Part shown: piece by piece, positions 16,658-26,197 of the stretch
How positions within the stretch are numbered: the stretch's first letter is position 1
Layout of the letters: each line of letters starts with the position of its first letter
NCBI RefSeq assembly: GCF_030053775.1
Contig: NZ_CP125669.1
Location: 3,219,962-3,283,961, forward strand
Origin: Acinetobacter corruptisaponis
Lineage (GTDB): Bacteria; Pseudomonadota; Gammaproteobacteria; Pseudomonadales; Moraxellaceae
Reading direction: 5' to 3'
Length of the DNA: 64,000 nucleotides
Program-made: the position numbers and the translations under genes
Notes under the pieces: generated by a model
What the model saw: the letters and a program-made list of their open reading frames with translations, nothing else
Databases searched by the model: none
Told to the model about the DNA's origin: nothing

Positions 16658-17539
16658 ATGAATGCTAAGGTAAATATTTCAAATCGTGCAGGTGCAAGTT
16701 TCCCAGTACGTCGTATGAATTTTAATTTTGATCAGGTTCCAGAATACTGGATGAACGGCTCGGCTGGCTTGACCCATTTCATGACGGCACTGTCTGCATT
16801 GTTTCCAGATGGTGAGAAATTATTTATTGATTCAGTCCGTGCTGTACGTTATCACCCAGCCATCAAGGACAATGAAGCGCTACAAAAAGAAATCAGTGCC
16901 TTTATTGGTCAAGAGGCAATGCATACTCAGGAACATGTTGGCTTTAATGCCTCTGCCCAAAAATATGGACATGATGTATCAGCTTTAGAACGTATTACAG
17001 GCAGTTATATCCAGTTTGCACGTAAGAATTTCGCTAAGGTGGTTAAGCCATTTGGCATGACTCAGGAAATGGTTGACCTAACTGCAACAACTGCGCTTGA
17101 GCACTTTACCGCCACTATTGCCTCTGAATTATTGCGTAATCCCCATATTCAGGAACTAATGACTGATGACACCATGAAATATATGTGGTTATGGCACGCG
17201 ATTGAAGAAAATGAACATAAAGCGGTTGCCTACGATGTGTATGAAGAGATTTTTGGTCGCGGTGTGAAAGCCTATGCGCTACGCAATACGGCCCTGGTTG
17301 TGGCGATGGTGTTGATCTTCGCATTGCAGTCTTATTTTGTTCTACGTTTATTGAACCGTGACAATAAGCTTAATCTAAAAGAATTGGGCATGATCTATAA
17401 ATATGGTTATAGCCCATCAAAAGGCATTATTGCGGGTATGGCGGGGGAAATGTTGGCTTACTTCAAACCACGTTTCCATCCAAATGATCTGGATACGGTG
17501 CAGTTGCTTAAAGATTGGAAAGCAAAACTTGGTTTGTAA
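16658..17539 (+). CDS. PF10118-type putative metal-dependent hydrolase, paralogue 1
   Basis: 293 residues. Conserved acid/His motifs look like a ferritin-like di-iron site: FIGQEAMHTQEH (about 82-93), ALEHFTA (about 148) and HAIEENEHKA (about 184-193), giving E...ExxH and E...EExxH sets. A hydrophobic segment (ALRNTALVVAMVLIFALQSYFVL, about 208-230) could anchor it to the membrane. The family is named 'predicted metal-dependent hydrolase', but no activity is known to me. It is about half identical to the next gene and follows hairpin array A. Start follows AAGGAG. Confidence 0.8.
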   Translation: MNAKVNISNRAGASFPVRRMNFNFDQVPEYWMNGSAGLTHFMTALSALFPDGEKLFIDSVRAVRYHPAIKDNEALQKEISAFIGQEAMHTQEHVGFNASAQKYGHDVSALERITGSYIQFARKNFAKVVKPFGMTQEMVDLTATTALEHFTATIASELLRNPHIQELMTDDTMKYMWLWHAIEENEHKAVAYDVYEEIFGRGVKAYALRNTALVVAMVLIFALQSYFVLRLLNRDNKLNLKELGMIYKYGYSPSKGIIAGMAGEMLAYFKPRFHPNDLDTVQLLKDWKAKLGL

Positions 17540-17570
17540 TCTTTAGTTTTTAGGGTTAACCGTATGTAAA

Positions 17571-17600
17571 GAAAGGACGATTTTGATCGTCCTTTCTTTA
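17571..17600 (+). terminator. Terminator after PF10118 paralogue 1
   Basis: GAAAGGACGAT-TTTG-ATCGTCCTTTC, 11-base perfect stem, followed by TTTATTT. Confidence 0.85.
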
Positions 17601-17650
17601 TTTCCATTTTTAGAAAATTGTATTTTAGGTTTTTGTTGGACAAATTTTCC

Positions 17651-17812
17651 TTGTGTCGGAAAAAGTGGTTTCACTTATCATCATTTTCTTCTCTTGCGTC
17701 GGAAAATTTAATACTCAATTAAATTTTCCTTTTACGTCAGAAAAGTAGTTTCACTTACCACTCCTTTTCTCTTGCGTCGAGAAAAATGATTTCACTCATC
17801 ATCCTTTTTCTC
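17651..17812. repeat. Hairpin array B: four hairpins joined by TTGCGTC-like linkers
   Basis: Linkers TTGTGTC (17651), TTGCGTC (17694), TTTACGTC (17731) and TTGCGTC (17772) each precede one hairpin: 17658-17690, 17701-17729 (GGAAAATTTAAT-ACTCA-ATTAAATTTTCC, perfect), 17740-17769 and 17779-17812. The last is identical over 34 bases to the first hairpin of array A, and the second is almost identical to the second of array A. Hairpin starts are 43, 39 and 39 bases apart. The array ends in TCCTCATGTCCCAAGATGAT, as in array A. Confidence 0.7.
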
Positions 17813-17936
17813 TCCTCATGTCCCAAGATGATGCTTTTCTGACCTTATCTGCACTTATTTAACGCATGGGAAAGGGCGTATAACTAAAGAATAATAAATG
17901 ATTAATAAAGAAATCTTCACGATAGGAGAGCGTAGT

Positions 17937-18821
17937 ATGAATGCTAAAGTCAATATCTCAAATCGGGCTGGAGCGAGTTTCCCTGTACGCCGAATGGATT
18001 TTGAATTTGGTGAGGTTCCCCGTTATTGGGCAAATGGTGATGCAGCCCTCACACATTTTATGACGGCCTTATCCGCACTATTTCCTGAAGGTGAACAATT
18101 CTTTGTTAATAGTACCCGTGCAGTACGAAACGACCCTAAATTGGCAGATCCAAGATTGCAGAAAGAAATCAGTGCCTTTATTGGTCAGGAAGCCATGCAT
18201 TCAAAAGAGCATGTGGCGTTTAATGCTTCCGCCCAGGCCTATGGCTACAATATTCGTGAGATGGAGGATCAAACAGGGCACCTGATTAACCGTACCATCG
18301 GAATTACCACAAAAATACTGAAACCTTTTGGTTTTACCAAGGAAATGATCAGCTTAACTGGTACCTGCGCCTTGGAACATTTCACCTCCACCATTGCAGA
18401 GGAACTGTTGAGTAATCCTGATATTCAGTCCATGTTTATGGATGAGACCATGTACCATTTATGGATGTGGCATGCGGTTGAAGAAAATGAGCATAAGGCT
18501 GTTGCCTTTGATGTGTATGAAGCGATGTATGGTCAGGGAGCTAAGGCCTATTTTATGCGTTCGCTGGCGCTTGTGATTGCAATGGGGCTAATCTTTATTA
18601 CCCAGTCCTATTTTACTGCAAAACTTTTGAAAACTGATGGCAAGCTCACATGGCGTGACACCAAATATATGATCAAGTTCATGTATGGTTATAAAGGCTT
18701 TATGACGCGCCAGATTCCCACATTGCTTGCTTTTTTGAGACCTAAATTCCATCCAAATGATGATGACACCACTGAACTGTTAAATAAGTGGCGTGCCGAA
18801 CTGGGATTCAACCTGAACTAA
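17937..18821 (+). CDS. PF10118-type putative metal-dependent hydrolase, paralogue 2
   Basis: 294 residues from the ATG at 17937, chosen because AGGAGA precedes it and because the protein then starts MNAKVNISNRAGASFPVRR exactly like paralogue 1. An upstream ATG at 17898 would add 13 residues. The same di-iron-like motifs are present (FIGQEAMHSKEH, ALEHFTS, HAVEENEHKA), as is the hydrophobic segment near residues 205-228. Because both gene and upstream array resemble the neighbour, the pair arose by tandem duplication of gene plus control region. Function unknown. Confidence 0.8.
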   Translation: MNAKVNISNRAGASFPVRRMDFEFGEVPRYWANGDAALTHFMTALSALFPEGEQFFVNSTRAVRNDPKLADPRLQKEISAFIGQEAMHSKEHVAFNASAQAYGYNIREMEDQTGHLINRTIGITTKILKPFGFTKEMISLTGTCALEHFTSTIAEELLSNPDIQSMFMDETMYHLWMWHAVEENEHKAVAFDVYEAMYGQGAKAYFMRSLALVIAMGLIFITQSYFTAKLLKTDGKLTWRDTKYMIKFMYGYKGFMTRQIPTLLAFLRPKFHPNDDDTTELLNKWRAELGFNLN

Positions 18822-18831
18822 TGATAAATAG

Positions 18832-18863
18832 AAAATGGGCAAGCAAAATTGCCCATTTTTTTT
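18832..18863 (+). terminator. Terminator after PF10118 paralogue 2
   Basis: AAAATGGGCAA-GCAAAA-TTGCCCATTTT with T-run. Confidence 0.88.
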
Positions 18864-18923
18864 ATTCAAATTTTGCATTAAATTGCTGATAATCTGCACC
18901 AGCATTTTATAAGGTAACAGTCC

Positions 18924-19382
18924 GTGATTCGATTGATGCAGGAAAGTGATATAGACCGCGTAGCTGAGATTGAGCGGTTGGTGCAGACACATCCCTGGTC
19001 TAGGCAACAGTTTCAGGAATCCTTGGTCTCTTATCAATGTACCATTTATGAAAAAGCCAATCAGGTGGTGGGTTTTTGTATTTTACAGCCTGTGTTGGAT
19101 GAAGCGAACCTATTGCTGATGGCTATTCATCCCAGCCAGCAGGGCAAGGGTTTAGGCTATGAACTGTTGGACCATTCAATTCAGCAGTTAAAGAACAATC
19201 CAGTTCAGGTTTTTCTGGAAGTGCGTGAAAGCAATATTTCTGCAATTCACTTATATGAAAAAACGGGTTTTCATCAGATTGATCTACGAAAAAACTATTA
19301 TCCAAATATTGATGGGTCAAAGGAGCATGCCGTGATTATGGTCAAGACATGCACCGATGATTTTGCAGCCTTATTTCAATAA
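18924..19382 (+). CDS. rimI: Ribosomal protein alanine N-acetyltransferase RimI
   Basis: GNAT enzyme of 152 residues that acetylates the N-terminal alanine of ribosomal protein S18. GTG start (GTGATTCG) after AAGGTAACAG. The acetyl-CoA motif QQGKGLG lies near residue 73-79 (AIHPSQQGKGLGYELL). The later EVRESNISAIHLYEKTGFHQIDLRKNYYP block is typical of RimI. Convergent with bpt, only 2 bases between the stop codons. Confidence 0.88.
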   Translation: MIRLMQESDIDRVAEIERLVQTHPWSRQQFQESLVSYQCTIYEKANQVVGFCILQPVLDEANLLLMAIHPSQQGKGLGYELLDHSIQQLKNNPVQVFLEVRESNISAIHLYEKTGFHQIDLRKNYYPNIDGSKEHAVIMVKTCTDDFAALFQ

Positions 19383-19384
19383 GG

Positions 19385-20200
19385 TTATTTAATAATCAGG
19401 TTGTTCCATTCAGATGGAAGTGTGCTCATCAGTGAGTTTCCAAGTTGCTGGATTTCGTTGTCTGAGAGTGGGCGGTTAAGTCTGCGCCACTGTCCATCAA
19501 GCAGCAACTCAAGTGGGGTATACTGGGATTTATAATTCATCTTGGATGAATGCGGCACCCAATAGCCTAGGTAGAGATAATCAAGATTTAATGTGCGGAC
19601 ATATTCAATCTGCTTGAGGATGGCAAAAACACCGAGTGAACGCTTTTGTTCATCTGGATCAAAAAAAGTATAAACCGCTGAAAGTCCATCATCCATCAGG
19701 TCACAGGTTGAAACACCAACCAGCCTTTGGTCTTTCCAAAGCTCAATAAAGAAGCTTTCCGTACAGCTATGCACCAGAAATTTCTCAAACTGGTCTAGAC
19801 TGGCGGGATACATATCTCCATCTGCATGGCGTTCATTGATATAACGCTCATATAGGTCGTAATGTTGCTGTGAGGCCTGTGAGGTCGGCAGGATACTCAT
19901 TTGCAGGTCTTGGTTGCGTTTCCATGCCTTTTTCTGACTGCTGTTCATTTGAAAGTCATTGATAGGTACACGGCAGGAAAGACATTGACGGCAAAGGTGA
20001 CATTCGGGGCGATAGATAAAATCACCGCTACGACGAAAACCGACACGGGAAAGTTCAGATAAGGTGACGACATCAATCCGATGAATTGGGTCCAGAAACA
20101 CCATGCGCGCTGATTTATTATCGAGGTAGCTACAGTCGTGCGGTGGCGTGATGTAATACTGTAAGTCATTTAAAAGGGACTTGGGTTGGTATGATTTCAT
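19385..20200 (-). CDS. bpt: Aspartate/glutamate leucyltransferase
   Basis: Adds leucine from Leu-tRNA to proteins that begin with Asp or Glu, marking them for ClpAP through the N-end rule. 271 residues with the family features: an early PPHDCSYL motif, CHLCRQCLSCRVPI cysteines (around 67-76), KAWKRNQDL and YLGYWV. Sits directly downstream of aat, the other bacterial N-end-rule transferase, with 28 bases between them, so the pair acts in one pathway and is probably one operon. Confidence 0.93.
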   Translation of the reverse strand: MKSYQPKSLLNDLQYYITPPHDCSYLDNKSARMVFLDPIHRIDVVTLSELSRVGFRRSGDFIYRPECHLCRQCLSCRVPINDFQMNSSQKKAWKRNQDLQMSILPTSQASQQHYDLYERYINERHADGDMYPASLDQFEKFLVHSCTESFFIELWKDQRLVGVSTCDLMDDGLSAVYTFFDPDEQKRSLGVFAILKQIEYVRTLNLDYLYLGYWVPHSSKMNYKSQYTPLELLLDGQWRRLNRPLSDNEIQQLGNSLMSTLPSEWNNLIIK

Positions 20201-20228
20201 GAATCTGTCCCTCCAAGGCGTTAGTCCA

Positions 20229-20960
20229 TTAACCGTCTAATTTTGCATTAACTGCTATTGTTTTACTTGAAAATACACGTTCCTGATAGTTTTTCCAATT
20301 GATAGGGGGGGCAATAATTACATCTTGTAACGATTTTAAGTATGCCTGGCGAGAAATTGTACTGGCACCCAGACTGAGGAGATGATCGTTAACCAGTTGG
20401 CAGTCAATCCATGGCAACTGATTTTCCTGTCCAATCAGCATCAAGGTATAGAAAGCCATCTTGGAAACATCGGTTTCGGTACTAAACATGGACTCACCAA
20501 AACAGCTTTTGCCGATTGTAACCCCATACAAACCACCAACCAGTTTTTCCTGTTGCCAGACTTCAACACTATAGGCATAACCTGCTGTAAACAATGCACA
20601 ATATCCCTGAATAATATCTTCACTAATCCAGGTTTCATTGGCATAGCTACGGGGCAGCGAGCAGGAACGGATTACATCTTCAAAGGCATGATTGATGGTA
20701 ATGTGATAGTCATGCTTTTTCATATTTCGCAGCAAGGATTTACTGGGTTTATAGGATTGTGGCTGGATAATGCAGCGAGGCTCAGGACTCCACCAGCAAA
20801 TTGGTTCATCCTCATTAAACCAGGGAAATAGGCCGTGTGTATAGGCTTCGAATAAGGTTGATGGAGATAAATCAGCACCAATGCAGATAAAACCATGACC
20901 CTCAGGATCAGCTTCCACAGGATTTGGAAAAATATATTGGGATAGGGGAAGTGGTTGCAT
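20229..20960 (-). CDS. aat: Leucyl/phenylalanyl-tRNA-protein transferase
   Basis: Adds Leu or Phe to proteins starting with Lys or Arg. 243 residues. Family signature regions: [23 protein letters not shown] (about 36-58), [30 protein letters not shown] and LPWIDCQL. First gene of the aat-bpt pair. Confidence 0.96.
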   Translation of the reverse strand: MQPLPLSQYIFPNPVEADPEGHGFICIGADLSPSTLFEAYTHGLFPWFNEDEPICWWSPEPRCIIQPQSYKPSKSLLRNMKKHDYHITINHAFEDVIRSCSLPRSYANETWISEDIIQGYCALFTAGYAYSVEVWQQEKLVGGLYGVTIGKSCFGESMFSTETDVSKMAFYTLMLIGQENQLPWIDCQLVNDHLLSLGASTISRQAYLKSLQDVIIAPPINWKNYQERVFSSKTIAVNAKLDG

Positions 20961-21053
20961 AAGAAATGAGGTTAGTCAGAATAATTTTAAACTAACTGAA
21001 CTGGAGGGCGTTGACAATCCATTGGACTGTCAACGTAAGATGAGGAGCAGTAA

Positions 21054-22307
<1,254 letters not shown>

Positions 22308-25300
22308 ATGACTGCGGTGTCAAGTGTTTATGCACAACGCTTTTTAATGACATTATTTTTGATTTCTTTTGGCATTTACCTATTTCTTGCCACAGTGACC
22401 TATACACCATTTGATCCAGGATGGATGCATATTTCCAGTGATACCCAGCAGGTTTCCAACGCCAGTGGGGTGGCAGGTGCCTGGATTGCGGACCTGTTGT
22501 TTGGCTTTCTAGGCTGGGCAAGCCTGCTGATTCCATTATTCCTGTTTATGGAAGCGATTCAGGTCTGGTGGCCAAGAAGTTTTCTAAATCGGCCGTTTCG
22601 TTATGCGGCCCAGTTTTTCCTGATTTTATCTTTATCAAGCCTGTTGTATTTACACTGGAATATGCCAGCCGACACGCTGGAAAATGCGGCGGGTGGCATT
22701 ATTGGGTATGAGCTGGGACAAAGTTTATCGCAGTTGCTGACGATTTATGGGGCAACCTTATTCTTATTGGCATTTGGCATTGTATTGATTACCTTGGCAT
22801 TTGGAATCCAGTGGGATAAAACATGGGTGACATTGAAAAATACGCCCGCTTATTTGCAGGACCTGTTTTATAAAAATGTACCACAGACCGAGTCGGCCTA
22901 TGACCTCACTGAACAATTGACCAAAGAAACACCTGCCATTAAAAATAAAGCTAAAACTGAGTCTGCGGTCGCAAATACTCCTGAAATTAAAGCGGTTGAT
23001 TTAGAACGGAATGATCAATCAACTAAAGTGGATGATTCACATCATCAACAGGTGGCAGAAAGGTTATTTGCGGATGTGGTTGCGAAAGAGCAGCAAAGTG
23101 TCCAGTCAGAAGAAGCCCATGTCATTGAGGATTTTGAACAAACCTTGCAAAAGGCACATCAACTGGAAGCGGAAAGCCAACGCCTGATTCAGACGGGTGA
23201 GGTATGGCGTGCGCTGCAAAGCGATGATATTAGCCATAAACAGGAGATTGATGAGTTGTTAAAGGCCGCGGATGATTCTCATCAGCATGTGGCATCCTAC
23301 AATACTATGCAGTCTCAACGGATTGAACCTACTTTGCAAAGAGAAAGCGGTAGCAATTTAGACTGGAATGATGACCAGATTTTTGATGAGTTGTTGGCTG
23401 CCGTTCCAAATAATAAAACTGCAACGCATACACCGTTTACACAGGAGGTTCCAGCACATTCAAACTTTCATGAACAAGTGGATGAGGTGGAGTTTGAAGC
23501 AGATATAGAGGCATTGATTGCAGAATCGGCACAAACCATTGTAGTCCAGCCACATGCGTCTTCAGTTCAAAATGTTGTTCAGGAAGAGAAGCACAGTTCT
23601 ACAAGTGAAGCGTTTGATGAGTTTAATGATCTTCTTGTTGAGGATGAGCAGGAAAATATAAGACCTCAAGCTGCAAGTTATGCTCAGTCCTCTGCTTTTG
23701 TAAAAGCGCCAATTGAAATTGTCACACCAAAAGAGACACTATCCAAGGAAGCCTTTATTGAGGCCTGGCAGGAGACCGCAGGTAAGGCTGAACCTGATGC
23801 AGACCTGGATATTGAGGATGATTTTGATCTGGATGCGCCATTAACCGATTCCTTTGGTCGTCCAATGTCTCGTGCCATGCAAGTGGCGCAGAAACGCCGT
23901 GACTTGCCAACCTTACCAGGGCTGGAACTGCTGGATGACGTTGATCCAAATAAAAAGGTGAACTTCACTGCTGAACAATTAGCCCGACTGTCAGAGCTTC
24001 TGGAAATCAAGCTACAGGAATTTAACGTCAAGGCACAGGTGGTGGAAGCCCAGCCAGGTCCAGTGGTTACACGTTTTGAACTTGATCTTGCGCCAGGGGT
24101 CAAGGCATCCAAAGTGACCAATATTTCGCGTGACTTGGCGCGTTCAATGTCAATGGCATCGGTGCGTGTGGTCGAGGTCATTCCAGGAAAACCATATATC
24201 GGTATTGAAGTGCCGAACAGCACGCGTGAAATGGTGCGTTTGATTGAGCTACTGGAAACGCCAACTTACCGCGATCCGAATAATTTAATTAGTATGGCGA
24301 TGGGTAAGGACATTTCTGGTAATCCTGTCTTGACCGATTTAGCCAAGGCCCCGCATATGCTGGTTGCGGGTACTACGGGTTCGGGTAAATCGGTTGCGGT
24401 CAACTCGATGATCCTTTCAATGTTGCTGAAATATACACCTGATCAGTTGCGTTTAATTTTGATTGACCCGAAACAGCTTGAATTGGCCAACTATAATGAT
24501 ATTCCACACCTGTTAACACCTGTGGTGACTGACATGAAAGATGCTGTCAGTGCATTAAACTGGTGTGTCAATGAAATGGAACGCCGTTACAAACTGATGT
24601 CATTCCTGAAAATCCGTAAACTCAGTGACTACAACCGTAAGGTGGAAGAGGCGATAGCCAATGGTGAGGACCTGATTGATCCAACCTGGAAAGCAAGTGA
24701 TTCAGTGGTGGGTGAGCGCGCACCGCGATTGACTCCACTCCCTTCGATCGTAATCGTGGCCGATGAGTTTGCCGATATGATCATGCAGGTTGGTAAAAAA
24801 GCTGAAGAGATGATTACCCGTTTGGCGCAGAAATCCCGTGCGGCAGGCATTCATTTACTGCTTGCGACACAGCGCCCATCTGTAGATGTGATTACAGGCC
24901 TGATTAAGGCCAATATTCCAACCCGTGTGGCATTACGTGTGAACAGTAAAATTGACTCACGTACCATTCTGGATGCAGGTGGGGCAGAGGACTTGCTTGG
25001 TCATGGTGATATGCTGTTCCTTGGACCTGGGAAGATTGAACCTGAACGTGTACATGGTGCATTTATCAGTGATGATGAGGTCAACCGTATCTGTGATGCC
25101 TGGCGTGAACGTGGTGAGCCTGATTATGTTGATGAAATCCTGACCCCATTTGACGAAGAACCAACATCCCGTGGTTTTGAGGATGGAGAGGGTGATCCAA
25201 GTCGGGATGCATTATATGATCAGTGTGTATCTTTTGTACTGGAAACCCGTAAAGTATCTACCTCATCTATCCAGCGTAAATTTAGTTTGGGCTATAACCG

Positions 25301-25385
25301 TGCTGCCCGTATAGTTGATCAAATGGAAGAAAATGGGATTGTCAGTGCAATGGGAGCAAATGGTAAGCGGGATATTCTGGTTTAA
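22308..25385 (+). CDS. ftsK: DNA translocase FtsK
   Basis: 1025 residues. N-terminal membrane domain with four to five helices (about 10-180) that anchors it at the septum; a long acidic, glutamine-rich linker (about 190-510); then the motor with Walker A AGTTGSGKSVAVN, Walker B IVIVADEFADM and the C-terminal gamma winged-helix domain (SSIQRKFSLGYNRAARIVDQME) that reads KOPS sites. It pumps the chromosome ends through the septum and activates XerCD at dif. ATG at 22308 preferred (ACAGGA upstream) over 22284. Confidence 0.96.
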   Translation: MTAVSSVYAQRFLMTLFLISFGIYLFLATVTYTPFDPGWMHISSDTQQVSNASGVAGAWIADLLFGFLGWASLLIPLFLFMEAIQVWWPRSFLNRPFRYAAQFFLILSLSSLLYLHWNMPADTLENAAGGIIGYELGQSLSQLLTIYGATLFLLAFGIVLITLAFGIQWDKTWVTLKNTPAYLQDLFYKNVPQTESAYDLTEQLTKETPAIKNKAKTESAVANTPEIKAVDLERNDQSTKVDDSHHQQVAERLFADVVAKEQQSVQSEEAHVIEDFEQTLQKAHQLEAESQRLIQTGEVWRALQSDDISHKQEIDELLKAADDSHQHVASYNTMQSQRIEPTLQRESGSNLDWNDDQIFDELLAAVPNNKTATHTPFTQEVPAHSNFHEQVDEVEFEADIEALIAESAQTIVVQPHASSVQNVVQEEKHSSTSEAFDEFNDLLVEDEQENIRPQAASYAQSSAFVKAPIEIVTPKETLSKEAFIEAWQETAGKAEPDADLDIEDDFDLDAPLTDSFGRPMSRAMQVAQKRRDLPTLPGLELLDDVDPNKKVNFTAEQLARLSELLEIKLQEFNVKAQVVEAQPGPVVTRFELDLAPGVKASKVTNISRDLARSMSMASVRVVEVIPGKPYIGIEVPNSTREMVRLIELLETPTYRDPNNLISMAMGKDISGNPVLTDLAKAPHMLVAGTTGSGKSVAVNSMILSMLLKYTPDQLRLILIDPKQLELANYNDIPHLLTPVVTDMKDAVSALNWCVNEMERRYKLMSFLKIRKLSDYNRKVEEAIANGEDLIDPTWKASDSVVGERAPRLTPLPSIVIVADEFADMIMQVGKKAEEMITRLAQKSRAAGIHLLLATQRPSVDVITGLIKANIPTRVALRVNSKIDSRTILDAGGAEDLLGHGDMLFLGPGKIEPERVHGAFISDDEVNRICDAWRERGEPDYVDEILTPFDEEPTSRGFEDGEGDPSRDALYDQCVSFVLETRKVSTSSIQRKFSLGYNRAARIVDQMEENGIVSAMGANGKRDILV

Positions 25386-25403
25386 CGATCATATTCCATT
25401 AAT

Positions 25404-25432
25404 AAAGCCTCTATTCTGAGGCTTTGTCGTTT
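25404..25432 (+). terminator. Terminator of ftsK
   Basis: AAAGCCTC-TATTCT-GAGGCTTT, followed by GTCGTTTTTATT. Confidence 0.7.
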
Positions 25433-25499
25433 TTATTTTCTTGTTTTTATATGGTAATAATCACGTTTTTATTTAAGCTAAACCTTTAAGGTTTTAACA

Positions 25500-26129
25500 T
25501 TGGGTTTGGCTATGTGGGTTGCACTGTGTACGCTCATCTTTATTCATTTTTGTGCATTGATTACCCCTGGCCCAGATTTCTTCTTAGTTTCCCAGACTGC
25601 AATTAGTCGCTCCCGCAAAGATGCGGTATTGGTGGTTCTCGGTATTTGTTTGGGGGCGATGTTGTGGTCGTTATTGGCGCTCATGGGGCTGAACATTATT
25701 TTTGAAAAGATGGCATGGCTAAAGCAGGGCCTTTTAATTGCAGGTGGCCTATATTTATGCTGGCTCGGTTTCCAGATGCTACGCTCAGCCTTTTCAAAGG
25801 GTAATGAAACAGTAAAACAGATGACCTTACCTCAATCACCTTATCTATTCTTTATGAAAGGTTTACTTACCAATCTATCGAATCCTAAGGCAATTATTTA
25901 CTTTGGTAGTGTATTTTCACTGTTTTTAGCCAATCCTTTATTTGACCAGCATCATTCCCTGCTTTTTATTATTGTGTCGATTGAGACATTCCTGTGGTTT
26001 TTGCTGGTTGCCTTTGTTTTTTCCTTACCCGCATTTAGAACTGCATACCAAAACTTTGCCAAATGGATTGATGGCGTTTCTGGTGGAATATTCACTTTAT
26101 TGGGTGTTTATCTGATTGGTAACAATTAA
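25500..26129 (+). CDS. LysE/RhtB family amino acid exporter
   Basis: About 209 residues with five to six membrane helices. The family motif ITPGPDFFLVSQTAISRSRKDA lies near the N-terminus (about 21-42), followed by a hydrophobic LGICLGAMLWSLLALMGL helix and LLTNLSNPKAIIYFGSVF. Exports small amino acids or related metabolites from the cytoplasm; substrate not predictable. The TTG at 25500 has AAGG about 10 bases upstream; an ATG at 25512 is the alternative start. Confidence 0.88.
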   Translation: MGLAMWVALCTLIFIHFCALITPGPDFFLVSQTAISRSRKDAVLVVLGICLGAMLWSLLALMGLNIIFEKMAWLKQGLLIAGGLYLCWLGFQMLRSAFSKGNETVKQMTLPQSPYLFFMKGLLTNLSNPKAIIYFGSVFSLFLANPLFDQHHSLLFIIVSIETFLWFLLVAFVFSLPAFRTAYQNFAKWIDGVSGGIFTLLGVYLIGNN

Positions 26130-26152
26130 GAAAGTGCTAATTGAATAAAAAA

Positions 26153-26178
26153 TTAGACCTCTTGCTAAGGAGGTCTAA
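26153..26178 (-). terminator. Terminator between the exporter and lipoprotein genes
   Basis: TTAGACCTC pairs with GAGGTCTAA. On the minus strand the stem is followed by TTTTTTATT, so it mainly serves the lipoprotein gene. Confidence 0.75.
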
Positions 26179-26197
26179 TATAAAATAATGATTTTAT

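Noticed and set aside
16444..17812. Hairpin arrays read as CRISPR
   Set aside because: No exact 23-40 base repeats with unique spacers; the short linkers are conserved and there are no cas genes.
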